This document shows, one piece after another, positions 24,110 through 35,644 of a stretch of 64,000 nt of DNA. The translations under genes and the position numbers were made by a program. The notes beneath the pieces are model-generated. The model was not told the origin of the DNA. It saw only the letters and a list, made by a program, of their open reading frames with translations, and made no database searches. The DNA is from Garcia nutans (taxonomy: Eukaryota; Streptophyta; Magnoliopsida; Malpighiales; Euphorbiaceae), in contig CANTUV010000007.1 in the NCBI GenBank assembly GCA_947685225.1, forward strand, positions 10,436,501 through 10,500,500, given 5' to 3'. Position 1 is the stretch's first letter. Each line of letters begins with the position of its first letter.

Positions 24110-26310
24110 TTAATATTAAAAATATTATACTCCATCCGTTCTCTTATTTTAGAGAAAATAAAAAAAAATACAGAGATTAAGGAGGTAGTTAATGAATTTA
24201 TTGAGACTTATCTGTCTTAATTAGCATTAAATAAGCATAACTTTATAATTAATGTTAAGAGACAGATAATTTATTGGCACAATAATATTAAAAGCATTTA
24301 TGACCAAAATTTAGTATGCACAGTAAATCATTTTCGTAAATATGACACGAAACTTGATTTTTGATATCGACATTCAATTAATGCAAAAGAAAATCAAAAA
24401 TAGTCGGGCACAGTTTAATAAAAATGACACAACTTTTGAAAGTAGAGTGAATCACTTATTAAAACTGTGCACAAAATATTAAAGATGAAAGAAAAATATA
24501 TATCGATCGTGTACAAATTTATATATTTAAATATAAATATCAGCCATTATTTATTACTCTTACACCTATAAATTACCTAAAATACCCTTAATTAATGTTA
24601 AATGCATAATTAAAGCCTCCTAATTACACCTCATTCAAATATGACAATATGGCTCATTTAGAGCATTAAAATTGCAAAAAAAAAAAAAATGGAGGGAAGG
24701 AGAGATTGTGTTCTTAATTTGGTTAAAATTTAAAATTTTGTAAAACGAAAATTTTCAACCACTTGAAAATTTAACTTTCTCTTTAAAGAGCAAAATGAGG
24801 GACTACTTTATGAATATATGACCATTTTACATAGAAATTTACCTCCAAATATTTTAAGGATTGAAAGAGTATTCTCAACTTACACAATAAGGGCACTATA
24901 AGGACTCCTTCCACTACAAATAATGCACAAAGCATTTAACAAAACCGTTTCATAAAAAAAGAGCACTACTACGAGAAAAATCTGGCCTCTAAAATTATGG
25001 ACTTACCTTATCAAATTGACAACAATTTCTGAAGAAATAGCCACTAATTCTCACTTAACATGGTTGATCTATGTACTTGAAATCATGAATCCTCACCATT
25101 CCATTAACCTAAATGAACTTTTTGTAAACCTGATCGTAATTTCTAAAGAAATAACTCTTATCTTCAGTCAGTCCCAAGATATTCTAATGAACACTGAAAA
25201 AAAAATAAGAAGAAAAATATTTCAGATGATATTAAAATCTCTATAAGCACTATGCTTTTGGCTGACATAAAAGAAGATAACCTAAGTGCCCGCAGTTATG
25301 AAAAAGTTGCAGCTACTTTCAACATAAATGTGAACAAGAAACGTTACATTTTGTATAGGCTAGAATAGATAAATTAGTCTGATAAATTAAAATTGTGCTC
25401 CAATTATCAGTCTAAAAATTTTAACTAGGGTTCGATAATTAAAATTAGTGGCCATATTATAATACATGATAATAAATAATTTATAATTGTATCTTAATTA
25501 GTAAAACAGAGCACAACTTAATAAAATCTCTTATAACTATAACATTAATTAATATATTGGAGAATGATATATATTAATTATATAATTTATATTTATCTGT
25601 CAATAATCTCATATGATGTATAAAATATAATTATTTACAAAGATTATTTAAATTTTTTTAAAATAATTTTAATAATTTTTATTCTAAATATATTTTTCTA
25701 TATAAAAAAATACTTTAAATAAAAATTTTTTCTAAAATAAAAAAAAGGATGCAATAATAACTTACAATAAACCATTATTCGCTCTTACTAGATAAGAATA
25801 TAATTAATATACATCTTAACAAAAATACAAAACTTTAATATCACTAAAATCATTATAAATAAAGCTTGATGTGCACATCAAAGCTGCTGGAATTTCTTTT
25901 TTTCCCCATTTTTTTTCATGAGAAAAATTTCTTTTGTCTTCACTTAAATAAATGGTCTTACATCATAGTACGTAAAATAAATTTTATGAACCAATCAATA
26001 CTTTTTTTTAAATTTGAAAAAGTAGATAATAATTCATTTTTTATTGGGATTTATTTGTGTTTGAAAAAAGGAAATTTTGATTGGACAATAAAATATCGAA
26101 GAAGACAAGAAAAGAAAAGAAGAGAGGAGGGGGAAAAAAAAGAAAAAAAAAAAGAGATGTAACAATTATAGTTGAATGTCTTGACGCTGACATGTTGACT
26201 GTTACGCTTCTAAAGTTTAAAACAGTAATAAAATGACATCGTTTAATTTAGTTTGTGGTTGACAGTTGGAGAATATTTATTAATTTATTTATTTGAAATT
26301 GGAGGTCCAA
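24110..26310. other. AT-rich intergenic DNA with a possible transposon relic
   Basis: A CACTA-like word, CACTACTACGAGAAAAAT, lies near 24964. An ORF of 76 codons (25016-25246) and a following frame to about 25365 have some complexity; the latter includes SYEKVAATFNINV, faintly like a transposase helix-turn-helix. No matching terminus was found. The rest is AT-rich. Confidence 0.25.
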
Positions 26311-26315
26311 ATGAA

Positions 26316-27003
26316 GAGGGTGTTTCTTAAAACTGGAGCTTTTCAGCTTATTGTAAATAAGTGATTTTTAGATTATAATCAGATTAAAAATAAGCAGTTA
26401 AGCGTTTCTGTAAACTAGTTAATAATCAGCTATTAATCAGTTTATAATCAGTTAAGTGTTTCTGTAAAATCAGCTTATAATCAGTTTTTAATTGCAGAAA
26501 CTGTCAAAATGACCAAACTGTCCCTGAGTTTATTTATTGTATAAAAATAATTTTTTAAATATCAATTTAAAATTTATTTTGCAATTATAATAATAATAAT
26601 AATAATAAAATTTATTTAATAATAATAATAATAATATTGGTATTATCAATAAATTATATAAATAAAAAACTACCATGTAAATATTACCAAATTAATTAGA
26701 ATCCAAAAAATATTAATTAGAATCCTAAAAATAAAAGAATTTTGATAGGAACTAAAGTGTATAGGATGGGCAAATTTGGAATATTGAAGATTAGGTAGGG
26801 ATAGTATGGTCTTTTACTTGGTCAAAACTGCTTAAAAAATAAATGCTTAAAAAAAGTAGCAAAACTCAACTTTTAAAAAACTGATTAAAATCAAATTATA
26901 ATCTACTATTTAAGTTTTTAGAAACACTTAAATAAACAACTTATAATCTAAAAACTGCTTATAATCAGTTTTAACCGGCTTTTAAATTTTGAGAAACACC
27001 CTC
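26316..27003. mobile_element. Long-TIR MITE upstream of the PP2A gene
   Basis: The ends GAGGGTGTTTCTTAAAA and (reversed) GAGGGTGTTTCTCAAAA differ at one base of 17. The inverted similarity continues inward for well over 100 bp with repeated TTATAATCAGTTT words. A 3-bp GAA repeat flanks both ends. The short duplication would suit a PIF/Harbinger-like element, but GAA is not the typical TWA target. The right end is about 770 bp from the PP2A start codon. Confidence 0.65.
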
Positions 27004-27776
27004 GAAATCAAACTGGTTATGACTTATTACCGTTAAGTGTTTCAGCATATCATTATATATATATATACATTTTTTTTGTTTTAAAATAAATAAAGTTTCA
27101 AAATTTTTATTTTTAATTTTTTAAGCTCCAAAGTACCTACATTTTCCGAGAAAATGCGCGAAGTTTTCTCATCAACCGAGAAAAAAAAAGCCAAATAAAT
27201 GATAAATAATAGAACCTATTTTCTTTTGATTTCACTTTCATGGAGATGAAATATTAACATCATCAGACAACCATGACTTCGCTCTCTTCCTTTCCTTAGA
27301 TCTGTTTCAAGTTTCCAACTTTCAGATTTCTGTCTCTGTCTCACCCATCTATGCTTCTATCAGAAAATGAGTTAATTGCAAATTTTGCTTTGTTCTTTTG
27401 TTTTCTTGAAAAGAAAAAATTGGTTTTTGTTTGATGCACTCAAAAGTGAAAACCCAGTTTCTGGTTTTGAATTTTTTGGGTTTTTTTAAAATATTTTTTG
27501 GTTAAAGATCTGATTTCTTTAACCAACAAAAAATTGTGGTTCAAGGCACAAACTTTTTTTCCATCTTTCAACAACTTTGAAATCCTTGGATCTAAGTACA
27601 TTCTCTCAATCCTCGTCGGATCCATCTTCAAAACCTAAAAGGAGTTTCTGTAAATATCCCATTTATTTACAATTTCTACACTTCAATGGCCATTATCTAA
27701 TTTATTGTATCGCTCTTGATTTGTTTTCCTTTGGGAAAAAATTTTATAAAAAGAAGAGAAGTTTTAATCTTTCACC
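27004..27776 (+). promoter_or_regulatory. Promoter and leader of the PP2A B' gene
   Basis: A (TA)n run (27052-27067) lies upstream. CT-rich, leader-like sequence begins near 27270. Several short upstream ORFs starting with ATG precede the main start, including a four-codon one at 27686-27700, only 76 nt before the main ATG. The transcription start is unknown, so how many of these are in the mRNA is open. Confidence 0.4.
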
Positions 27777-30155
27777 ATGTTGAAGCAAATCTTGAGTAAA
27801 CTCCCCAGAAAATCATTGAAGTCTGAATCGACTGAGTCAACTCGGCTGGAGTCGCCTTCCACTCAGCGATCCAATAGCTCAGGAACCGGCTCCGGACCCA
27901 AATCTAGTGGTCTGAAACGAACCTCATCTGCGGTGTTTCCAGCGAGTGTGGTGGCTGGGATTGAGCCTCTGGTACCATTCAAGGAAGTGCCTAGTGCAGA
28001 AAGAATGAAGCTTTTTGTAAGTAAAGTAAGCCTCTGCTGTGTAACCTTTGATTTCACTGACCCAACTAAGAACACACTTGAAAAAGATGTAAAGAGACAA
28101 ACTTTACTTGAACTTGTAGATTTTGTGGCTTCTGGATCCATGAAGTTTAGCGAGCCGGCCATTTTAGCAATGTGTAGAATGTCTGCTGTTAATTTATTTA
28201 GGATTTTCCCACCGAATTATCGGTCTAATTCAATCAATGGCAGTGAGAATGAGGACAATGATGAACCAATGTTTGATCCTGCTTGGCCACATTTGCAAAT
28301 TGTGTATGATTTGTTGCTTAGATTTATCACTTCTACTTGCTTAGATGCTAAAGTAGCCAAGAAATATATAGACCATTCGTTTATACTGAGATTGCTTGAC
28401 TTGTTTAATTCAGAGGACATAAGAGAGAGAGATTGTTTGAAGACTATATTGCACAGGGTTTATGGAAAATTTATGGTGCATAGGCCATTTATTCGAAAGT
28501 CCATCAGCAATATATTTTATAGATTTGTGTTTGAGACTGAGAAGCATAATGGGATTTCTGAGTTGTTGGAGATTTTTGGGAGTATAATTAGTGGGTTTGC
28601 TTTGCCATTAAAAGAAGAGCATAAGATTTTCTTATGGAGGGTTTTGATACCTCTGCATAAGCCAAAGTCTGTAGGGATTTACTTTCAACAACTGTCTTAC
28701 TGTGTAACACAGTTTATTGAGAAGGAGCCCAAGTTGGCTTGTATAGTCATAAAAGGGATATTGAAATACTGGCCGATCACTAATAGCCAGAAGGAGGTAA
28801 TGTTTCTGGGTGAATTAGAAGAGATTTTGGAAGGTATTAACATGGTGGAGTTTCAAAAGGTCATGGTCCCATTGTTCTGGCGGATTGGATGCTGCATCAA
28901 CAATTTCCACTTCCAGGTACTGTTTATTTCCCTTGTGCCCCAATATTTAATACGTCTTGTCATTTTTCTCGTTGTAATGCCTTTAATCTTTCTTCATTCA
29001 GTATGAACTGGCTTTCAATATTTCCATTCTGCTACTTGGTGTTAACATTTTTATCGAGTAGTACTAGGTGTGTGGAATGTGGACTAATTGAGAGATTTTT
29101 AAATGCTTTATTTTCTTGACTGTTAACATTTAAAGAAAGAAAAAAATCCCTGTACTTTGCCCAATATGTGCTTTTTTCATGATAGAATCCATTCAACCCT
29201 TCTCAAGCCAAGTCATTTTTAGTTAGCATTGAAAGGCACGTGGTAGTGGCTGTACAGTTTGTAATCTTTAGCTGTGTGTGTCTTCAGCTTATCGCTGAAA
29301 TGGCCATGGTATCAGTAACAAAGATACTTGAATCAGTTACTATTTTTCCTTGCTATTTATTGGTGGCTTCTTAACGAGATGAGATATGATTTTAATGTCC
29401 CTCATTGTATAGGAAACTGCATATTGTGTACCTTTGCTGCAGATTATTTATGTAGAAGTTCCTTAAAATGTGTTGTGGGCTGAGTTGAAGGTGTTTTGGA
29501 ATGGCAATGCACTTCTTCACATTTGTTCGTCAGCCTTTACTCTGGTCATTTTCCATTGATCTGCATTACTTGAGATTTAGAGAATTCTGAGATCAATGGG
29601 TGGCCACTTACAGTTGTTTAGGTGAGATAATATATAGCTTATTTGATGAAATTTACCTGAACTAGGTTAGGAGAGGAGAAGGAAGTAATTCCGGTTGATG
29701 GATTAAGGATTTGTTCTTGAAATCTGATGTTGAAAAATTAAACTTATGCACAGAAACAATTGCAGGCTTTATTATATTCGTTACTTGTTTCAATTCAGGT
29801 GGCTGAAAGAGCACTTTTCTTGTGGAACAATGATCAAATTGTCAACTTAATTGCACATAACCGGCATATGATTCTCCCAATCATTTTTCCAGCTTTAGAG
29901 AAGAATGCCCGTAACCATTGGAACCAAGCAGTGCTCAACTTAACTCTGGATTTAAGAAAAATGTTCTCAGAGATGGATGAGACACTTTTCCTCTCCTGTC
30001 TTGATCAGTTTAAGGATGATGAAGAAAAACTAAGCTTCGTGGCTGAGAAGCGGAAGGAAGCATGGCGACGACTGGAAAATGCAGCCAGTCTAAAGCCCAT
30101 AACAGGAAATACTGCAGTCTTGGTAACTCCTTTGGCAACCTCAATTGCCTGTTAA
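27777..30155 (+). CDS. PP2A regulatory subunit B' (B56 family), beta/theta-like
   Basis: Coding exons are 27777-28916 and 29799-30155, joined at CAG/GTACTG and TTCAG/GTGGCT in phase 0. The product is 498 aa, usual for plant B' subunits. Residues 1-60 are a Ser/Thr-rich variable N-terminus. About 60-475 is the B56 HEAT-like fold with recognisable blocks (PLVPFKEVPSAERMKLFVSK near 63, DPAWPHLQIVYDLLLRF, RERDCLKTILHRVYGKF, then after the intron VAERALFLWNND and NHWNQAVLNLTLDLRKMFSE). B' subunits bind the PP2A A/C core and select phosphoprotein substrates; in plants these include brassinosteroid, ethylene and stress pathway proteins. The large first exon with a single intron late in the ORF matches the beta/theta/epsilon type. 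I cannot separate these without alignment. No defect is seen. Confidence 0.95.
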
Positions 30156-30159
30156 GTTG

Positions 30160-31600
30160 CCATTTTCAAAACCGCTCTTCTGCCAAGTCTCAAGGCAGTG
30201 AAAAAGTATGCAAAGTGTTGCAGTTTGGGGTTGTAGGTTTTTTTTTTTTTTTTTTGGACATTGTCATGTGACAGTGAGTTGTTGTGACATGTGATGCTGT
30301 TGTATTTTGTGTTGCTACTGTGTGGATATTAATTGCTTCCTTGTTAAGGTTATGGGAAGGGCCATGCAGTGGAATTATACATTTTTCTTAGTCAGCTAAT
30401 TCGCTAATTATCTCTCTTTACCCCTCCGAAAGAAAAGGATAAAACTATAGCTTTCTTTTCATCATTTATCTATTTTTATCGGTATTTTTTTTAAATAATA
30501 AAATTCAGTTCTAAAAATAAAAATATATCTTTTTACAATAAATTAAAAAAACAAATATCATGATTTAGATTTGAATGAAAATTATTTGTATAAATTATTA
30601 GATGAATTTTAATATACATCTTTTATTTGTAATTAAGAAAATATCTTTTTTTTTTTATTTATAAATTATTAAAAAATATTTATATGAAATCAGTGTATTT
30701 GACTCGGTAAATGATAACATAATTTTAAGGGATAAGAACTATCATATTTCCATATAATGATAAAAATAATCATTTTGTAACGTAACAAAAGTATAACAAT
30801 CACAAAGATAATATATATATATATATATATATTAAAAATAATATTATATATATAATATAATATATATATATATATATTAAAGATTATATATACTAGAAAT
30901 ATTTTTTAAAAATTTTAAAAATACAAGTTTTTTTTTTAAATAAGAAGTATACTATAAGATTATTTCATAAAATGTTATTTTAAATTGCCACTTTTACTTT
31001 TATTATTTAAATATATAATATATTTTTAAAAATTTAAAATAAATTATAAATTTTGTGATTACAGCTACATATGTCATAAAAATCTAATTTTAATTTTCAT
31101 TGTAAAAGAAATAAATAATTGAAAGAAAAATAAAATTGCATCATAAAAAAAATGAATGATAACTTGGAATTAAACATAATTTAATACTCTTATGATAAAT
31201 AGTGCCAGCGAGTTCGAATAATGCCACCCCAACTTTTAAACTTGGTAAAATTATGAAATACAATACATACGGTGATGCTTGATTTGGGACGAGAAATCCA
31301 AACAGGAGCAATTAAAATAGGTAATGAGGACTCATTCTCTATTAATTAAATTTTGATTTCTACAAGCAATTAAAATTAAAAAAATACATTATCACTATAA
31401 AAAAAAAAGAAGAAGACATAAAGTAAAAGTAAATCAATTATCATCATCCACCTTAAAAAATAATTATTTATTTCTTGATTATTTATATCTTTTTATTATA
31501 TATATTTTTATCGTCAGTAAAATTAATGCATATTATTTTTATAAATAAAATCTACGAACTGCTGATTATTAATTTATTATGACATTTTTAGATAACTTTT
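30160..31600. other. 3' UTR then AT-rich intergenic DNA
   Basis: 30156-30420 is the likely 3' UTR of the PP2A gene. Beyond it are (TA)n runs (about 30811-30832 and 30861-30877) and simple AT-rich sequence. No gene is seen. Confidence 0.4.
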
Positions 31601-31609
31601 AATTATTAA

Positions 31610-32510
31610 TTGAATCCGTGCAGTGCTGAAGGTGGTGGCTTGAGAAAGTTGAAAGAGCCAAATAAGACCTTTTTTTTTTGAAGATAGCTTTTGCTTTGCT
31701 TACAAAGGAGAATTTGCTTTGGGTTCAAATGTTGAGGCATAAGTACAATTGGAATGTTTATAACTATAGTGGCTATAAGAAGGCTCTTACACTTGTGGCG
31801 AAATCTCATACAAAGTAAGGGATGATTTGCAGCTGGGAATTCAATGGAGCGTTGGTAATGGTGAAGGAGTTAACTTTTGGGAGGATAATTGGCTGGGGGA
31901 TTATGGGCTACTAAAATTTCTTACATTCAGGCAACCTTGAGAAGCATGAGCTTTCAGCTAAAGTCAAGGATTTGGTTAACCTTTGGCTAAAAATCCTTCC
32001 TACAAATACTCAAAATGGCTTTTTCAACTGCAACTTTGAAGAGTGGATGATCAAGAATGGAAGACCTCAACTTGTTGGAATAGAAGAAATAATTTATATT
32101 TGGGAATAGAGTGCAAAGCTCGGATGATTTACTTCAATCTATTAACTCAATCCTCAAATACACTTCTAAAACCATTAGAGCTTTGATATCAATCAATGGT
32201 CACACAAGCCTCAAGGAGGAGCAACTAATTGGTTGGCAATGACCATTGCAAGGATGGACAAAGGTCAATACAGATGGTCTGGCTTAAAGCTAGTCTGAAT
32301 GCAAGGAATGTTGATGGTGACTGGTTGGGTGGCGCCAGCTCGTTGATTATGGCAAATAATGGATTCGACCTTACATTAATTACGTATCATATGATCATGC
32401 TCCACAGCAGCTAAAGTACATTATGGAAGACCCTGGTTTTTCCTTCCCAAAACTATGTCCTAAGCAGTTCTTTGTTTCTTAAGGCTTTGCCTCTTATTTG
32501 TTACCAAAAA
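31610..32510 (+). pseudogene. L1-type LINE relic (RT zinc-binding and RNase H end)
   Basis: Plus-strand frames carry blocks typical of the 3' half of plant L1 ORF2. These are GGLRKLKEPNK with LLTKENLLWVQMLRHKYNWN (31630-31760), then WSVGNGEGVNFWEDNWLGDY (31850-31900), and an RNase H start like GWTKVNTDG near 32255. Stops and frame shifts occur throughout. The element is 5'-truncated, as LINE copies usually are. Confidence 0.7.
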
Positions 32511-32514
32511 AATA

Positions 32515-33920
32515 ATTTATTTCTCACATACACGCATATAAAAGTTTTTCGAATAAAGACATTTCAATCTCAATTTAATTTAATTTCTGATTCTAAAATT
32601 TAAAAGAAACGCTCCTTAAAGAGTAATTGTGAATCTGTAATTAACTTCCACAGTAAATTTACTTTTTTTTTAAAAAAAAAATTTACAATATGGTAAGAAA
32701 AATATTGAAGCACTCGAGAAAATTAGTAAAACAAAAATTTTTATAATCAAACCCACTAAATTAAATTCAAGAAATCCTAACTTTTCTATTTCTACCAATA
32801 GGACTATACTTTAGCCTACTAAATACAATAAGAATTAATATATTGTACACGTTATTAAGTTCAATGCTGTAATAAAACATCATTAAGCATCTGCTTCTAT
32901 ATTTACCCTAAACTGCACTTTTATAACAAAGATGCAAACACAATATAAACAAATGCTCAGTACGAAGAAATAAAAGTAATTATTTTTTTTGTGCTTTTCC
33001 TTAATATAATTAACAAGGTTTACATAAAAATTGATCTCCAAAATAGGTACATTTCCCGGTGCCAAGTTGCAACCTAGTGATTAATCCCTAGCTACTGTTA
33101 AAACTTTCCCAAATACAGTGGCACTGAGAAAGTTCTAAACAACATTGTTTTTTCTGCTTAAGACACACTAATTACTTCCACAAGTGTTGCAATTACTGGT
33201 TACAATTTTATTTATTTTTTGTTTGGAAATACCAGAATAAGATTAGTTGTTAAAAAAATGACACAAATTAATATTGCACAAGAAAATTTTGACTACTCTT
33301 GATTAAAAAAAGAAAGAGGAATGAAAAAAATAGGAAGTGTTTGTGATTAGAATTAGGATCACCCTCAAGTTTAAGGTGCTGTTGATGTTAAAGAAGGCCA
33401 ACCTATTCTTCAAATCTTTTAGAAGAGTGATAAAACTGGTTGTTCAGAGATCAACGTCGCCACGCACTTGAACTGTCATGGTCATTACAATTTATATAAA
33501 TATATTGTAAAACTCTACTATAATTCATACTATTGCAACAAGAAAATAGAAAATTAAATTTTATTCTTGGACTTGCAATCTATAAAGTTCCCATACTAAA
33601 CCAGACATGAAGGTTTTAGGCCTGATTATGCCTAGGTTTGTGTTCATTGAACTAGTATATTACAAACGTTTTATATGCTTGAAAATGAGTAATTTACACT
33701 CACGTCTCTAAGTTTAGGATGATTTGCCATTGTTATATGTAACTTTTTTCAAATTTTAATTAAAATTTCAGTAAACTTTCGATTAACCGGATTCCCAATT
33801 AACAGGATTCCGTTTCAACATTATCTTATGTGACATCTCACATGACAAAGACGTGTGACATCATGTTAACACTATGTTATTATAGCATATCCTATTTACT
33901 CTCTTTTCAATATCTTTACT
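32515..33920. other. Intergenic DNA
   Basis: AT-rich with no clear gene. A stretch at about 33690-33760 (TTTACACTCACGTCTCTAAG) resembles the edge of a plant TIR element, but I could not find its partner. Confidence 0.3.
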
Positions 33921-33926
33921 CAGAAC

Positions 33927-34143
33927 GGGATAAGCATTTTTTGGATTAAAAAGTAGGCTAAATCGACCATATTATCGATCAAGTTAAAATATTTATTTTT
34001 CAAAATATCAATTATATTAGTCAAATTTAATCGATCTAACTTATAAACATAAAAACTAAAATCGATTAATTCAATCAATTTAAATCAACATAATCAATTA
34101 AATTTATTTAAATAGTGATCGAATCAGACTATTTACTTATCCC
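33927..34143. mobile_element. Small TIR element (MITE), 217 bp
   Basis: GGGATAAGCATTTTTT at the left and, in reverse, GGGATAAGTAAATAGT at the right form inverted ends. The interior has many ATCGATT/AATCGAT words. No clear target-site duplication is seen. A GAGATAAATAAAT end at 43115 may be related. Confidence 0.4.
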
Positions 34144-34740
34144 TAACTCAAACTTCTCATGTTTTGAATGTTATCCCATTATCATATTTCATTTTTAATT
34201 TACAACTCAAAACACCCTAATATTTAGAATATTGTATAAATATGTCAACGGCGCAGGTTCTAGACTTGTATTGACCAATTAAATAAGTCTTTTTTTCTTT
34301 GCTATTTAAAATAAATTAAAATACAATCAATTTAATTTTTTAATTATATTATCTTTATTTTTTAGATAATAGAAATTTAATTTTTCTCTTTTTTTTTAAC
34401 AAAATTAGACCCATTTTTTAATATTTTTAGAATAAAATATAATTAATTTGATCTATTTTCTAGATGACAAAAAATATAATCTAGAGATAATTTTAAAAGC
34501 TTATAAAAAGTTTTTTTGGTTATTTATTTTCTTTTTGCCATTTAGAAAAATTTAAAAAGTAATGATGGGTTAAACATCAAAAATAAATTTTATTTATTTA
34601 CTTTTTATAATTTCCTTTTTATTTAATATTATTTTGATTTCTAAAAGAAGCTGAAACATTAAAATTAATTTTATTTTATTAAGCAAAAAAAAATCAAAAA
34701 AATAAATTTACCATATGATATTAAAAAATAGAGATGTTAT

Positions 34741-35035
34741 ACAACAACAACAAAGTCTTAATCCTAAGTCAATTGAGGTCAGCCATATGAATTCTTCTTT
34801 TTCACTCAATACGATTTAAGGTTATCTCTTCTGATAGATGTAACATCATAAGATCATTTTGGACCACCTTTGACCAAGTCAATTTAGATCTACTTCTGCC
34901 TCTCTTAGTTATATTTACTCTAACTTGTTTGTTTTTTCTAACTGCCACATCGCTAGGTATTCGTTTCACATTGCCAAACTACCTCAATCTATGCTCTCTT
35001 ATTTTATCCTCAATAGGTGCTAATTATAAAATAGA
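34741..35035 (-). pseudogene. RTE-type LINE 3' end
   Basis: The minus strand reads as the C-terminus of plant RTE reverse transcriptase: an RGRSRSKLTW block, a VVQNDL-like block and a RIHMADLN ending. It finishes in (TTG)n, seen on the plus strand as ACAACAACAACAAAG at the left edge. That order of coding end then TTG repeat is the normal RTE 3' terminus. Internal stops show it is dead. Confidence 0.7.
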
Positions 35036-35097
35036 GATATTATAATTAGAAAAAAATAATAATAAATAAATTTTATTTTATTTTATTTTAGAAATTC

Positions 35098-35575
35098 AAA
35101 TTTTTCAAAAAAATACAATTTATTTTATTTAAAAATCAGAAATATTATAATTAGAAAAAAAAAATCAAATTTGATTATATTTTATTTTATTTTTAAGAAA
35201 TAAAAAAATTTTAAAAATAATAATAATAAATTGTTGGCCATGCAGGTCTCATTTCTGCAATCTTAGCATAATGATACAATACTCTAAACCTTCAAAATTG
35301 AAAATTAGGAACAACAATAGTATAACCTTCAAAATTTATTATAATTACAAATTTTTCAAAAAAAAAACAATTATTTTTATTAAAAATCAGAAATATTATA
35401 ATTAGAAAAAAATCAAATTTGATTGTATTTTATTTTATTTTCAAAAAATAATAAAAAATTATTGGCCATGCAGGTCTCATATCGACAGTCTTATCACATT
35501 GATACATACTCTAAATCTTCAAAATTGAAAATTAGGAACAGCAATGGGATAACCTTCAAAATTTATGAATGAAAA
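35098..35575. repeat. Tandem duplication of about 230-250 bp
   Basis: Two copies (about 35098-35346 and 35347-35575) share AAATCAGAAATATTATAATT, TTGGCCATGCAGGTCTCAT (at 35234 and 35461) and TTCAAAATTGAAAATTAGGA. They differ by small indels. The block ends about 70 bp from the modelled stop codon of the cyclin gene. Confidence 0.8.
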
Positions 35576-35644
35576 TTACTCTTAACAAACTAAAGTGAAA
35601 AAAATGAGGAGAATAAGTGGACACGTGGCACTGATACGTCCTCC

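Noticed and set aside
24964..24983. CACTACTACGAGAAAAAT, like a CACTA transposon end
   Set aside because: I found no inverted partner or 3-bp duplication, so it is not called as an element.
25016..25246. 76-codon open frame as a gene
   Set aside because: No recognisable domain and no splice or promoter context; probably a transposon scrap.
27577..27783. 68-codon open frame overlapping the PP2A start
   Set aside because: It begins at TTG, not ATG, and lies in the leader; a chance frame.
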